Counted from the stretch's first letter, positions 1 through 7,024 are shown. The stretch is DNA of 17,141 nt from Anaerolineae bacterium (GCA_028277515.1 JANQGC010000221.1:1-17141); one strand, 5' to 3'. Notes: a model not told the origin generated them from the letters alone. A program made the numbers and translations.

Positions 1-1436
1 AAAGTATTGCTATAAGCCACGAAACAGGTGATGTCAGTTTGGTTTGTCGCAAAAGTATCATTACCCAACTTGGACAGGGCGACTTTCCCCGTAGCATTGA
101 CTAACCAGATGCTGGCTCCATCTCCTTGTATCTGCGAGTCTCGCACCAACAATGCATCATTATCCTCACTTTTGATGCCTGCTGAGATCGCGCCTCCTAC
201 CGCTGCAACTGTCGTATTTATTACTTCAATGCCGTTGGTTTCTGCCGATATCCCGATGGAAATACAACTGCTCGTGACCTGAAATTGTCGGTTATCGATC
301 CCGCAACCACTACTGTTTGTGACCCGTAATTGTGAGTCAACAACGATTGGTCTATTAGTGGTTGAGCTTGGGACGGCGTTTAAGGAACCTGATGAGGATG
401 AAGGTGCCTGATTGCCAATCAAGCTCACCGGGGAGGTAGGCTCATTGAAAACAAGAATAGCTATGATCTCATCATTTGGGCTGGAACCGGTTAATTCGAT
501 ATTTAACCGGCTCAAACGGGGAAAACTGGTCTGATTCATTGTAATGCCAACAGCCATTTGTGATGATTGGAGCGACATGTTGAGATCAGTAATCGCCGGC
601 GAGGCTCCAGCTAAAAAAATTCCGGAGATTCCTGTTGCTGTTGTGGCGGCAATGATAGATATATCATACAGAGTGACACTGTCATCGACATTGGTCATCG
701 CAACAATACTCTTTGGTTGGTTACTGTAATCTTCAATCGTCAGGGAACGCACGGCGGCCGATTGAATATTATTGGCGGTAATGACGGTGTCATTTAGCGC
801 GCGTAGAATAGTCACGCCCTGGCCGCTGCCTTCGATGTTCACATAGGACTTGAGATCGAAAGTATCCGAGTAAACACCGGGAGCAACTTTGATCAGATAA
901 GGATTGTCGGCCGCGGCGTCCACGATAGCGCTCAGTGCATCTGTGATGCTGCTAAAATCAGCGTTGGTCTCGGCCACAGTGATGATATTTTTCTCACCTT
1001 CCGCAGTGGCCGTATACAGGGCATAGGGCACAGGATCGATGGGCTGACGCGGCGTGATTGTGGTGTAACTTCCGCCACCGGCCGGCCTGGCGGCGATTTC
1101 CAGGTAGCGCGCCTCTCCGTCGAAGGCCGCAGCGCCAAAATCAAGGGTCGTGGTAAATGCTTCCCCGTTCACGGGCAAGGTCTGGGTAATGGTGTCCCCG
1201 ACCTGGCTGCCGGCGACAGGATCATCATAGAGACTAAACAGGAAATCATAATCACCCGTAACATCCTGGCCGTTTTCTTCCAAGTGGCCGTGATAATGAA
1301 AACCGGTGGCCTGGGAGACGGCCGCTTTTTGATCCTGCTGTCTTTCCTGCGCGCCGGCCAACGAGTAGCCAAGCAGGATAATACCCCCTAACAATGCTAA
1401 GCTAATGCCGATTACAAGCCCACCTCTCTGGTTCAT
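1..1436 (-). CDS. Secreted pectinesterase-like beta-helix protein, partial (3' end outside window)
   Basis: An open frame of 478 codons runs without a stop from an ATG at 1436 off the left edge, so the C-terminus is missing. GGGAG lies 7 nt upstream of the ATG. The product begins with a signal peptide (hydrophobic run VIGISLALLGGIILLGYSLAGA, residues about 8-29, likely cut before QERQ). Residues about 43-135 form the module FHYHGHLEENG...YDFLFSLYDDP...FDGEARYLEIAARP...TPRQPIDPVPYALYA seen at the N-terminus of many Chloroflexota surface proteins. From about residue 145 (NIITVAETNADFSSITDAL, then VAPGVYSDTFDLKSYVNIEGSG) it resembles pectinesterase-type right-handed beta-helix proteins. No catalytic residues are evident, so I read it as a structural or adhesive exoprotein, not an enzyme. 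It is a diverged tandem paralogue of the next gene upstream. By alignment with that paralogue only about a dozen residues should be missing. Confidence 0.85.
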   Translation of the reverse strand, partial: MNQRGGLVIGISLALLGGIILLGYSLAGAQERQQDQKAAVSQATGFHYHGHLEENGQDVTGDYDFLFSLYDDPVAGSQVGDTITQTLPVNGEAFTTTLDFGAAAFDGEARYLEIAARPAGGGSYTTITPRQPIDPVPYALYTATAEGEKNIITVAETNADFSSITDALSAIVDAAADNPYLIKVAPGVYSDTFDLKSYVNIEGSGQGVTILRALNDTVITANNIQSAAVRSLTIEDYSNQPKSIVAMTNVDDSVTLYDISIIAATTATGISGIFLAGASPAITDLNMSLQSSQMAVGITMNQTSFPRLSRLNIELTGSSPNDEIIAILVFNEPTSPVSLIGNQAPSSSSGSLNAVPSSTTNRPIVVDSQLRVTNSSGCGIDNRQFQVTSSCISIGISAETNGIEVINTTVAAVGGAISAGIKSEDNDALLVRDSQIQGDGASIWLVNATGKVALSKLGNDTFATNQTDITCFVAYSNT

Positions 1437-1469
1437 CTTCGTTCTCCCGTGTCTGTGAATTGGTTCGAT

Positions 1470-2828
1470 TTATTCTTCATTAGATGTATCACAATTAATA
1501 CCCAAAGGTACTAATAAGGGTGTGTAGACGGCGATGCACCTTAAATCGCCCGCCGGACCATCCAAAACTTGCCCAACCCGGGTTAATTCGACCCCTGCCT
1601 CAGCATCGCCACTCACTTTGATACTGATGTCATCAGCGCTGATATCCGATTGGCTGATATTAATCATGCTGCTGGATAGCCCTTCAATACCAATTCTGTT
1701 GGTGATGCCCGTGGTGTGCACAATGACATTATCCAGCGTCGCAGAGCTGTTCACGACAAACACCCCAACATTGGATGTTCCCCCATCCACATCGATCGTA
1801 ACATGACTCAAATCGGCCGTGCATTCATTGGTTACAATTCCGGCACTGTCATCCGCGCCGGCCAGAGAAATCTGTGAATCGGACAGATGAAATTCCCCCG
1901 GTTCGCCGCAGAATATTCCTTTGTCAACCATACTATTTTGCAAATCAATGTTGATGCCATCAAAGCTGATTTCACTTTTTTCGAGGTATAGACCGTAGTT
2001 CAAAAGAGCGCCGGCGGCGCGTATCCACACATCTTCGACCCGCATATCCCCCTGCACATTTTGCGCAACCAGGCCGGAGACATATAGATCGCTGCTGCTG
2101 CCCTCGATAGTCAGCAGGCGCAGACTGCTGGTCACCGTGCCGGAGACAAGGACGGCTCCGCTTTGTAAGGGATCGCTGGGGCTGCCGCCGCCACGCAGAA
2201 TGGTGATGTCCTTACCACCGCCTTCTATGTCTACATAAGATTTGAGCTGAATAGTCTCCGAATAAACACCGGGAGCGACCCGAATAATATAAGGGTTTGC
2301 GGCTGATGCGTCGCTGATGGCAGCCAGAGCATCGCTGACGCTGCTGTAATCACCGTTGGCTTTGGCCACGGTCAGGATGTTTGGTGGATGCAGCAACTCA
2401 GAGGCATATATGGCGTAGGGCAGGACACCGATTTCCTGCCGGGGAGTGAGCGTGGTAAATCCGCCACCACCGCTGAGCTGCACGGCCGTTTCCAGGAACC
2501 GTGGTGTGCCGTCAAAGGCATCAGGGCCAAAGTCCAGGGTTGTGTGAAAATGGCCTTGCTCCACGTGCACACTTGCGCTGATGGTACTGCCCACCTGGCT
2601 GCCTGCCACCTGGTCATCATATAACTTAAATTGGAAGTCATACTCTCCATGAGCAGGCAGGCCGCCATCTTCAAGCTGCCCTTCATAGGTGAAGCCTGTT
2701 TCCGATGTGGCGGCAGGGGCCTGAATGCGTTGTCTTTCCTGGGCAGTGGCCAGGGTTTGGCCGAGAAAAATGCCGGCAGCGATGACGCCACAGAGCAATA
2801 TAATAATTAAACCATATCTTCGGACCAT
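1470..2828 (-). CDS. Secreted pectinesterase-like beta-helix protein (paralogue of the preceding gene)
   Basis: 452 aa. The ATG at 2828 has GGGAG 7 nt upstream. Signal peptide at residues about 6-29 (GLIIILLCGVIAAGIFLGQTLATA then QERQ). Residues about 45-140 carry the N-terminal module FTYEGQLEDGGLPAHGEYDF...LYDDQ...DFGPDAFDGTPRFLETAVQL...LTPRQEIGVLPYAIYA. From about 150 (NILTVAKANGDYSSVSDAL, VAPGVYSETIQLKSYVDIEGGG) the pectinesterase-like beta-helix follows, made of irregular strands rich in Ser, Asp and Val. The C-terminus (ELTRVGQVLDGPAGDLRCIAVY) aligns with KVALSKLGNDTFATNQTDITCFVAY of the downstream paralogue. Only 33 nt separate the two genes, so they probably share a transcript. Function is unknown; a cell-surface or matrix role is inferred. 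Confidence 0.9.
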   Translation of the reverse strand: MVRRYGLIIILLCGVIAAGIFLGQTLATAQERQRIQAPAATSETGFTYEGQLEDGGLPAHGEYDFQFKLYDDQVAGSQVGSTISASVHVEQGHFHTTLDFGPDAFDGTPRFLETAVQLSGGGGFTTLTPRQEIGVLPYAIYASELLHPPNILTVAKANGDYSSVSDALAAISDASAANPYIIRVAPGVYSETIQLKSYVDIEGGGKDITILRGGGSPSDPLQSGAVLVSGTVTSSLRLLTIEGSSSDLYVSGLVAQNVQGDMRVEDVWIRAAGALLNYGLYLEKSEISFDGINIDLQNSMVDKGIFCGEPGEFHLSDSQISLAGADDSAGIVTNECTADLSHVTIDVDGGTSNVGVFVVNSSATLDNVIVHTTGITNRIGIEGLSSSMINISQSDISADDISIKVSGDAEAGVELTRVGQVLDGPAGDLRCIAVYTPLLVPLGINCDTSNEE

Positions 2829-3199
2829 GTCATTTCTCCCTTGTGACAGACAACTTGGATGTAGTTGTTTTTATTCAGTTTATGAAGGTTAGTAATGGGT
2901 TGGGATTGATACAATCGAGGGAAACGGCCGTGTTTTCTGTTTGTAACCAGGCAACTCCCAGCGAAGTTAGGCAGAACCTCGCTCCAGGTTCGATTCAGAT
3001 TTCGCTTGTAAAATGCGTCGCCAACGGTGACCGGAGCACGTTGTCGCATCATATTCTCCTGGGCTAAGATGATTTTGACCCTTTCGCTAATAACCGCAAG
3101 GAATCAAAAAGTTGCTTCGTTATTTTGAGAACAATTCTATTATAATCCAATACTGGAAAAATGGCTAATTTGCTGTGTTATGGTTTTTTTGAAGTAGCC

Positions 3200-3215
3200 G
3201 CGAAATCCATTTCGC
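3200..3215. repeat. Stem-loop repeat, GCGAAAT family
   Basis: Perfect 7-bp stem GCGAAAT / ATTTCGC with a 2-nt loop, preceded by GTAGCC. The surrounding string GTAGCCGCGAAATC resembles GTAACCGCGAAATC in the larger element at 14140-14259, so this looks like a half copy of the same dispersed family. Confidence 0.45.
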
Positions 3216-3315
3216 ACCGCCTAACAAAAATAGATTTATCAGTTACGATGTTTGGTAAGCGGGATTTGGAACCGTGCTAATAAAATGGACGAGTGAAATA
3301 GTTAATTTTATTCGT

Positions 3316-3343
3316 TTGATTTTTGTATATCTGATGTTATAAT
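3316..3343 (+). promoter_or_regulatory. Predicted sigma70-type promoter for the 3430 gene
   Basis: TTGATT (3316-3321), a 16-nt spacer, then a consensus TATAAT (3338-3343). It would give a 5' untranslated region of roughly 80 nt before the ATG at 3430. No other plausible promoter was seen in this gap for that gene. Confidence 0.5.
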
Positions 3344-3429
3344 GTTTTCACAATACTCCATCATGTCATTAGTCAACCCATAATCACCTGCTCTAACCTC
3401 AGGTTGATTTAGCCATTATTGGAGGCACC

Positions 3430-4167
3430 ATGAAAGTTGCATCTCGTTCCAGGCTGACGACCATATTATTCAGCATCGTCTTGCTTTTCATTTTTTCCAG
3501 CGGATTTTCTTTGGGTTTTTCCGGACTGGAAATACCCTGGTGGAGCATGGATATCGGTGGCGGCCAGATATCCGGAGGTGACTTTACCGTCTATTCCACT
3601 TTAGGCCAGCCGGACGCCGGTACGCTAGACAATGGAGATTTTGCAGTAAATGGCGGTTTCTTGAACAGGCTGGAGATCTTACAAGGGATCAATTTCGCCT
3701 CCGGTTGGAATTTGATCTCTTCCTATGTGAATCCCTACCCGTCAGAATTTAATATCATCTTTAAAAGCTTAAACGACCCGGCATTCCTTTGTAAAAATAA
3801 TGCAGGACAGATTTATTGGCCGAACCAGGACATAAATCAAATCGGTACCTGGGATGAAACCCAGGGCTATCTGTGCCACCTGCCCCAGGGACAAACAGTT
3901 TCCTTGACCGGTCCGTTGATCCCTGTCGGAGAAGGCTTTAAGATCGGTGGCCCGGCCTGGAACATGATAGCTTACTGGCGCAATGTGCCGCTGCCCATTG
4001 AGGACGCTTTAGCCGCTTGTGATGATGAAATTTACATTGCAAAAAATGGCGCGGGTGAAGTTTACTGGCCGATTTTCCAAATTGACCAGATTGGAACCAT
4101 GCAGCCCGGTGAAGGGTACCAGGTTTATGCTACTGCAAGCTGCCAGATAAGTTATCCGGAGAGTTAA
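3430..4167 (+). CDS. Secreted protein with C-terminal GWNLIS/WP repeat domain
   Basis: 245 aa. The ATG at 3430 has a strong GGAGG 5 nt upstream. An N-terminal signal segment spans residues about 11-32 (TILFSIVLLFIFSSGFSLGFSG). Residues about 37-79 contain WWSMDIGGGQISGGDFTVYSTLGQPDAGTL...GDFAVNGGFLN split across two short beta motifs, a phrase recurrent in Chloroflexota exoproteins. The rest is a tandem of two subrepeats of about 75 residues, each with (G/A)WN(L/M)I near the start, then K(N)xxGxxYWPxxxIxQIGTxxxxxGY. The same domain forms the end of the 14289-16013 protein. No enzyme motif is visible; an extracellular binding or structural role is inferred. The gene stands alone on the plus strand and is followed by a long inverted repeat that could end transcription. 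Confidence 0.9.
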   Translation: MKVASRSRLTTILFSIVLLFIFSSGFSLGFSGLEIPWWSMDIGGGQISGGDFTVYSTLGQPDAGTLDNGDFAVNGGFLNRLEILQGINFASGWNLISSYVNPYPSEFNIIFKSLNDPAFLCKNNAGQIYWPNQDINQIGTWDETQGYLCHLPQGQTVSLTGPLIPVGEGFKIGGPAWNMIAYWRNVPLPIEDALAACDDEIYIAKNGAGEVYWPIFQIDQIGTMQPGEGYQVYATASCQISYPES

Positions 4168-4174
4168 GAAGGTA

Positions 4175-4244
4175 CAGTGGGGCAGTGATCAGTAAACAGT
4201 CATCAGTTTTCACTATCCACTGCTTACTGATCACTGCCCCACTG
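4175..4244. repeat. 21-bp perfect inverted repeat downstream of the 3430 gene
   Basis: Arms at 4175-4195 and 4224-4244 are perfectly complementary (cores GGGGCAGTGATCAGTAA and its complement) with a 28-nt loop. The loop itself repeats CAGT/ATCAGT-like words. There is no T-run after it, so it is not a classical intrinsic terminator, though it could protect or end the upstream transcript. CAGTGATCAGTAA-like simple palindromic repeats suggest a dispersed repeat. Confidence 0.75.
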
Positions 4245-4260
4245 ACTACTGATACAGGGC

Positions 4261-4302
4261 AAACCATTGTTCCCTCGTCATCAACCAAATGTTGACATCT
4301 TG
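4261..4302 (-). pseudogene. Remnant of a GNAT gene 3' end (diverged duplicate)
   Basis: These 42 nt match 4365-4406, the 3' end of the intact GNAT gene, at 36 of 42 positions. Read on the minus strand they encode QDVNIWLMTREQWF, against QDVNIWLMTREKWF in the intact gene. The two copies lie either side of the double-hairpin element at 4303-4358. The remnant could be what is left of a second GNAT paralogue, or of the original gene end before the element arrived. Confidence 0.6.
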
Positions 4303-4358
4303 CTGTAGCTCGATTTGCTTAAATCGAGGGCTGGCGATTTGGGCAAATCGCCCTACAG
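4303..4358. repeat. Double-hairpin repeat element
   Basis: A compact cloverleaf-like structure. An outer stem CTGTAG (4303-4308) / CTACAG (4353-4358) encloses hairpin A, TCGATTT-GCTT-AAATCGA (4310-4327), and hairpin B, GGCGATTT-GGGC-AAATCGCC (4333-4352). Both inner stems are perfect. The right outer arm supplies the last codons (CTG TAG) of the GNAT gene. The same plan of one outer stem and two inner hairpins is seen at 14167-14236. Confidence 0.7.
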
Positions 4359-4886
4359 ATCATCAAACCACTTCTCGCGCGTCATCAGCCAAATGTTGAC
4401 ATCTTGGGGAAAACTGAGCCAGCCGGGAGCGAAATGGGTCGTTTCCAGCAGTTCAAATCCCAGGCTGGCCAATGTATGGTTGGGGGCGGGATTATGCGCG
4501 TAAGGCTGGCAAAATAAATTTTGCAGATCAAATGTTTCAAAGAAATGCGTAATTGATTGGCGCACAAAAAAAGTGCCGTTGCCATGACGCCGCGCTTCCG
4601 GATTCCATAAATGCAGGTGCATTTTAGCTTCCTTGGCGAAGATGATTTCGTTGATGTTGGAATGACCCACAGGCTCACCGTCCAGTTCCCAGATCAGATA
4701 ATAATGGCCGCGCTGTGCGAGTGGTTTATTGTAATCGTCATCTAATAACTTGCGCCAGGATGCGGCCGCCGGCAGTTTATCCTTCTCGACACCCATACCC
4801 AGCAGAAACGCTTCATCTGCTTCCAGGAAGTAGCTGATCACCAGGTCAAATTCATCCGCTTTTATTTCTCTTATACGCCGCACCAA
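4353..4886 (-). CDS. GNAT-family N-acetyltransferase
   Basis: 177 aa with a complete GNAT fold: N-terminal IREIKADEFDLVISYFLEADEAFLLGM, a central strand YYLIWELDGEPVGHSNINEI, then the acetyl-CoA binding loop as RRHGNGTFFV (residues about 99-108) and a C-terminal NPAPNHTLASLGFELLET typical of RimJ/RimL-type and small-molecule acetyltransferases. The substrate cannot be read from sequence. There is no ATG. TTG at 4886 has GAGG 8 nt upstream; GTG at 4883 is the alternative. The gene follows vapC by 33 nt on the same strand and may be co-transcribed. Its stop codon lies inside the repeat at 4303-4358, so the last residues may have been altered by that element. Confidence 0.85.
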   Translation of the reverse strand: MVRRIREIKADEFDLVISYFLEADEAFLLGMGVEKDKLPAAASWRKLLDDDYNKPLAQRGHYYLIWELDGEPVGHSNINEIIFAKEAKMHLHLWNPEARRHGNGTFFVRQSITHFFETFDLQNLFCQPYAHNPAPNHTLASLGFELLETTHFAPGWLSFPQDVNIWLMTREKWFDDL

Positions 4887-4919
4887 GATTCTATCCTCGA
4901 CTGATATACCGATTCCTTC

Positions 4920-5327
4920 CTATGGCTCCTCTCGCTGCAATCCCGGCACACGATCAAAATCACGATCAAAACTGAGCACGAAGTCTAAACCCAACCGTTC
5001 TGCCAAAACAGCATGATAGGCATCGGCGAATGGCAGGTTTAACTCTACATAATATTTAAATACTTGCTGGTAGCGTCGTTTGCCGGGCAGAACAATTCCC
5101 GGAAGCTCAATCAAGGGCAGCAGCGCATCGCGAATTAATGACCGTGGCTGTTTGTAAAAACGCTGTAAGGTGAATACAGCTTCAAAAATCACGGTATCGG
5201 CCGTGTGTCCCTTCAACTCGCCATCTTCTATCCGCTGTAAAAACCTGGTACTCCGCTGAGAATGTTCGGGATGATCTTGCAAAAGATGGCGAAGGAAGAT
5301 ATTGGTATCAATGAATGGTGCGCTCAT
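4920..5327 (-). CDS. vapC: PIN-domain ribonuclease toxin, VapC family
   Basis: 135 aa, the usual length for VapC. PIN-domain acidic residues are all present: Asp7 (FIDTN), Glu49 (VIFEAVF), Asp102 (PFADAYHAVLAE) and Asp121/Asp123 (SFDRDFDRVPG). VapC toxins are Mg-dependent endoribonucleases, usually cutting tRNA or rRNA, and are held inactive by the cognate VapB. The ATG at 5327 directly abuts the TAA of the upstream antitoxin (TAAATG), which indicates translational coupling. The target RNA is unknown. A 36-nt fragment matching the 3' part of this gene occurs at 7033-7068. Confidence 0.92.
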   Translation of the reverse strand: MSAPFIDTNIFLRHLLQDHPEHSQRSTRFLQRIEDGELKGHTADTVIFEAVFTLQRFYKQPRSLIRDALLPLIELPGIVLPGKRRYQQVFKYYVELNLPFADAYHAVLAERLGLDFVLSFDRDFDRVPGLQREEP

Positions 5328-5585
5328 TTAACTGCGCTCTTGCGCTGCTTTGGCGATTGCCTTTTCTGCCTGCTCCCGTTCTTTTTCGGCCGAAATGGCT
5401 TCGCGGCTGATCTTTAACATCCCAGCCGTTTGATCGACAACTCCCTCGGCAGGCCGCAGCAATACCTGGTCTCCTTCCAATGTGACAGCGATGCGATCAC
5501 CTTCCTCCAAGTTTAAACGCCGCCGGATGTTTATTGGAATCGTAATCTGGCCTTTGCGAGTGACGGTAGTATACTGTTCTTTCAT
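5328..5585 (-). CDS. vapB: AbrB/SpoVT-domain antitoxin, VapB/MazE type
   Basis: 85 aa. Residues about 6-48 form a swapped-hairpin AbrB DNA-binding domain (YTTVTRKGQITIPINIRRRL...EGDRIAVTLEGDQVLLRP). The charged helical tail (AISAEKEREQAEKAIAKAAQ) is the expected toxin-binding segment. It is the first gene of the pair and would neutralise the PIN toxin and repress its own promoter. No Shine-Dalgarno is seen before the ATG at 5585. A consensus TATAAT ends only 10 nt upstream, so the message is probably leaderless or nearly so. Confidence 0.92.
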   Translation of the reverse strand: MKEQYTTVTRKGQITIPINIRRRLNLEEGDRIAVTLEGDQVLLRPAEGVVDQTAGMLKISREAISAEKEREQAEKAIAKAAQERS

Positions 5586-5595
5586 ATTTCATACC

Positions 5596-5601
5596 ATTAT
5601 A
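5596..5601 (-). promoter_or_regulatory. -10 box of the vapBC promoter
   Basis: Consensus TATAAT on the minus strand, 10 nt before the vapB ATG. No well-spaced -35 was found (TTGAAC lies 24 nt upstream, too far). Transcription would start within a few nucleotides of the start codon. Confidence 0.5.
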
Positions 5602-5662
5602 TAAAGGTAGTAAAATATATATAGTGTTCAACATACTTTAGCATAGTTTTAATATCTTTTCA

Positions 5663-5674
5663 ATGGTATACCAT
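5663..5674. promoter_or_regulatory. Candidate VapB operator palindrome
   Basis: Perfect 12-bp palindrome ATGGTATACCAT upstream of vapB. The half-site ATGGTAT recurs next to the -10 box (minus strand, around 5589-5597). Paired half-sites like this are typical of autoregulating AbrB-type antitoxins, but binding is inferred only. Confidence 0.4.
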
Positions 5675-5680
5675 GCTATG

Positions 5681-5968
5681 GGTGCGGTTACTTTTTGTGT
5701 ATGATTTGAGTTGACATGAAATTCGATCTCTCCAATGCCTCGATCATTGTCGTAGTGGCGGGACAGGCAGGCAAAGCCTTACCGGAAAACCCTGAACTAG
5801 CCATCCCGCCTGTCTCGCCCCGGCAAAACACCGCTTGGTTGTTAAGGGTGAGCCGGCGCGGTGGGCAGGTCTTGGGTACGGCCGACATCATGCCGCGCCG
5901 GCCCTCCCCTACCATTGGACGGCCGACCCAGTCGAACCCTCCGGTTTTACACAATTTGTAACCGCACC
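5681..5968. mobile_element. GC-rich element bounded by 11-bp inverted repeats
   Basis: GGTGCGGTTAC (5681-5691) and its exact complement GTAACCGCACC (5958-5968) bound about 288 bp that are clearly richer in G+C than the AT-rich flanks. Inside is a further imperfect inverted pair, GGCGGGACAGGC and GCCTGTCTCGCC. Short frames on both strands show no recognisable protein. It could be a non-autonomous MITE-like insertion. I did not find a convincing target duplication. Confidence 0.4.
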
Positions 5969-6021
5969 ACTATACTATGAGTAAATGACTTCTCACAAAA
6001 TCCGCCGTCACTTTGCGGTAC

Positions 6022-6055
6022 TGCAGAACAACCTTTCCAGGTTGTTTTAGCTGCA
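6022..6055. repeat. Stem-loop repeat
   Basis: Perfect 8-bp stem AACAACCT-TTCC-AGGTTGTT (6027-6046), enclosed by an outer TGCAG/CTGCA pair, followed by a weaker AGCTT/AAGCT pair up to 6073. The plan resembles the other hairpin repeats in the window. The T-run after the stem is only four, so it is a weak terminator candidate on the plus strand. Confidence 0.5.
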
Positions 6056-6315
6056 AGCTTCTACAGGAAAGCTCGCGCTACAATGTCATTAGCAGAGAGT
6101 CAAGGGCCGTATGCTGCTCAATGAGTAAAGAAACGGTGGTAAATGCGCCTCGTCAGACCGGCATCCAGGATGCCTGACTTACAAAAAATATTGTTTCTGC
6201 GTTGGAACCGAGGGGTCTGGTTTTCGACCAGCCAAATATTCCTCACTGCGTTCGGAATGACGGTTCGAGATAGTTTGTTTCAGAGGTGCAGGTCAATATA
6301 CGAGGTGCTCATCCA

Positions 6316-6555
6316 ATGACCTTTAATTACCGCCTTTACGGCCGTCCACCTTACGCCACCATTCTCGTGCACGGTGGTCCTGGCGCAGCGGGTGAAATGG
6401 ATCCGGTCGCCGAAGAACTGCCTCCCCACTTTGGCGTCATTGAAGCGTTGCAAAAGCCAAAGTCATTCCCGATTTTCAATTCATCCAATTACAAGCGTGC
6501 GGCCACAAGCCGTGGATCGAACGTCAGGCCAGGGGCAATTTTTACACGTCGCTGA
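6316..6555 (+). pseudogene. Truncated alpha/beta-hydrolase
   Basis: ATG at 6316 with GAGGTG 8 nt upstream. The first 48 codons read MTFNYRLYGRPPYATILV, then HGGPGAAGEMDPVAEEL, then FGVIEALQ. This is the start of an alpha/beta-hydrolase-fold protein, including the HGGPG oxyanion loop. After about 6460 the sequence no longer looks like a hydrolase and the frame stops at 6555. The nucleophile elbow, acid and His of the catalytic triad are all missing, against a usual length of about 250 aa, so the gene is a non-functional 5' remnant. The break lies next to the duplicated precursor module, suggesting that rearrangement here removed the rest. Confidence 0.65.
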
Positions 6556-6585
6556 AAAATTTACTCTAATTTGCAACAAAAAAAC

Positions 6586-6613
6586 CACCGCCCCAACTAT
6601 ACGGATAACGGTG
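6586..6613 (-). terminator. Predicted intrinsic terminator of precursor 1
   Basis: On the minus strand CACCG (6613-6609) pairs with CGGTG (6590-6586), with an additional CC/GG pair inside the loop, and is followed by GTTTTTTT (A-run on the plus strand, 6578-6584). It is conserved in the second module at 8121-8150. Confidence 0.5.
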
Positions 6614-6788
6614 AATTTTTTCTAGTTGCCGCTTTTGTTTAGGGTGAGAGTTACGATTTTAGGCCGGTAAAAAAATATGTGAAACGCTTGATAATTGATT
6701 AAACAATCACCCTACAGAATAAACTATCGGGGGTAGCCTGCGGTAAAAATAATGACGCTTATTCAATTGAAGAATAAGTTTTTTACGG

Positions 6789-6932
6789 TTAAGATTCATC
6801 CCCACTGCCGGCAAAACCATCACCCCCCGTGGTTTGCCCGGTTTTGGTCATTTTTGCTAAATCGCCATATTTTTCGATTTTTGGGGGACTAAATTTCTTT
6901 TTTTCAGCTTTTTCTTGATTAGAATTTTTCAT
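6789..6932 (-). CDS. Lasso-type RiPP precursor peptide 1
   Basis: 47 aa, too short for routine gene finding. The leader carries the lasso pattern Y/FxxPx(L/I/V)xxxGxxxxxT as FSPPKIEKYGDLAKMT (residues 14-29), the motif bound by PqqD-like recognition proteins. Thr29 would be at -2, so cleavage after Lys30 gives the core TGQTTGGDGFAGSGDES. Asp at core position 8 can accept the Thr1 amine, giving an eight-residue ring. The core ends in Ser, the site used by HPr-kinase-like lasso kinases. ATG at 6932 is chosen because AGAAGG sits 7 nt upstream; an in-frame ATG two codons earlier is too close to it. The gene lies just downstream of the kinase with its own promoter. The ring and cleavage site are inferred, and another RiPP class is possible. 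Confidence 0.82.
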   Translation of the reverse strand: MKNSNQEKAEKKKFSPPKIEKYGDLAKMTKTGQTTGGDGFAGSGDES

Positions 6933-6993
6933 TTGCATGCCTTCTTTTTGATAGAAAATAACATTCGTCTAACACTACTTTAATAATGATGGG

Positions 6994-7023
6994 ATAATAG
7001 CATATCCTTAGTTCACTGTCCAA
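6994..7023 (-). promoter_or_regulatory. Promoter of precursor 1
   Basis: TTGGAC (7023-7018), 18-nt spacer, TATTAT (6999-6994) on the minus strand. It is identical in both boxes and spacer length to the promoter of precursor 2, which supports a functional role. The start codon lies 61 nt downstream of the -10. Confidence 0.6.
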
Positions 7024-7024
7024 T

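Larger units (their letters stand above)
2829..3429. other. Intergenic region between divergent genes
   Basis: This 600-nt gap separates the minus-strand beta-helix pair from the plus-strand gene at 3430. It holds a consensus minus-strand TATAAT (3139-3144) without a clear -35, a short stem-loop at 3197-3216, and a plausible plus-strand promoter (3316-3343). A minus-strand reading frame of about 80 codons (3052-2807) has a strong AGGAG site but no recognisable product and overlaps the downstream gene start. I did not call it. Confidence 0.6.

Noticed and set aside
2372..2791. A 139-codon frame within the second beta-helix gene
   Set aside because: Shadow in another frame of a gene with signal peptide, Shine-Dalgarno and a paralogue.
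2807..3052. An 81-codon minus-strand frame with a strong AGGAG site overlapping the start of the beta-helix gene
   Set aside because: The product has no signal peptide, domain or recognisable family and overlaps a well-supported gene start. The Shine-Dalgarno alone is not enough.
4353..5585. The GNAT gene as the toxin of a GNAT-type toxin-antitoxin system
   Set aside because: No ribbon-helix-helix antitoxin partner is next to it. The adjacent pair is a complete vapBC by its own motifs.
5688..5961. Overlapping frames on both strands inside the GC-rich element
   Set aside because: Open on both strands because of base composition. No start context, no homology that I recognise, and the frames end at the inverted repeats.
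6776..6805. AT-rich hairpin CTTATTC/GAATAAG followed by TTTTTT after precursor 1, read as a plus-strand terminator
   Set aside because: No plus-strand gene ends there, the stem is weak, and it is not conserved in copy 2.
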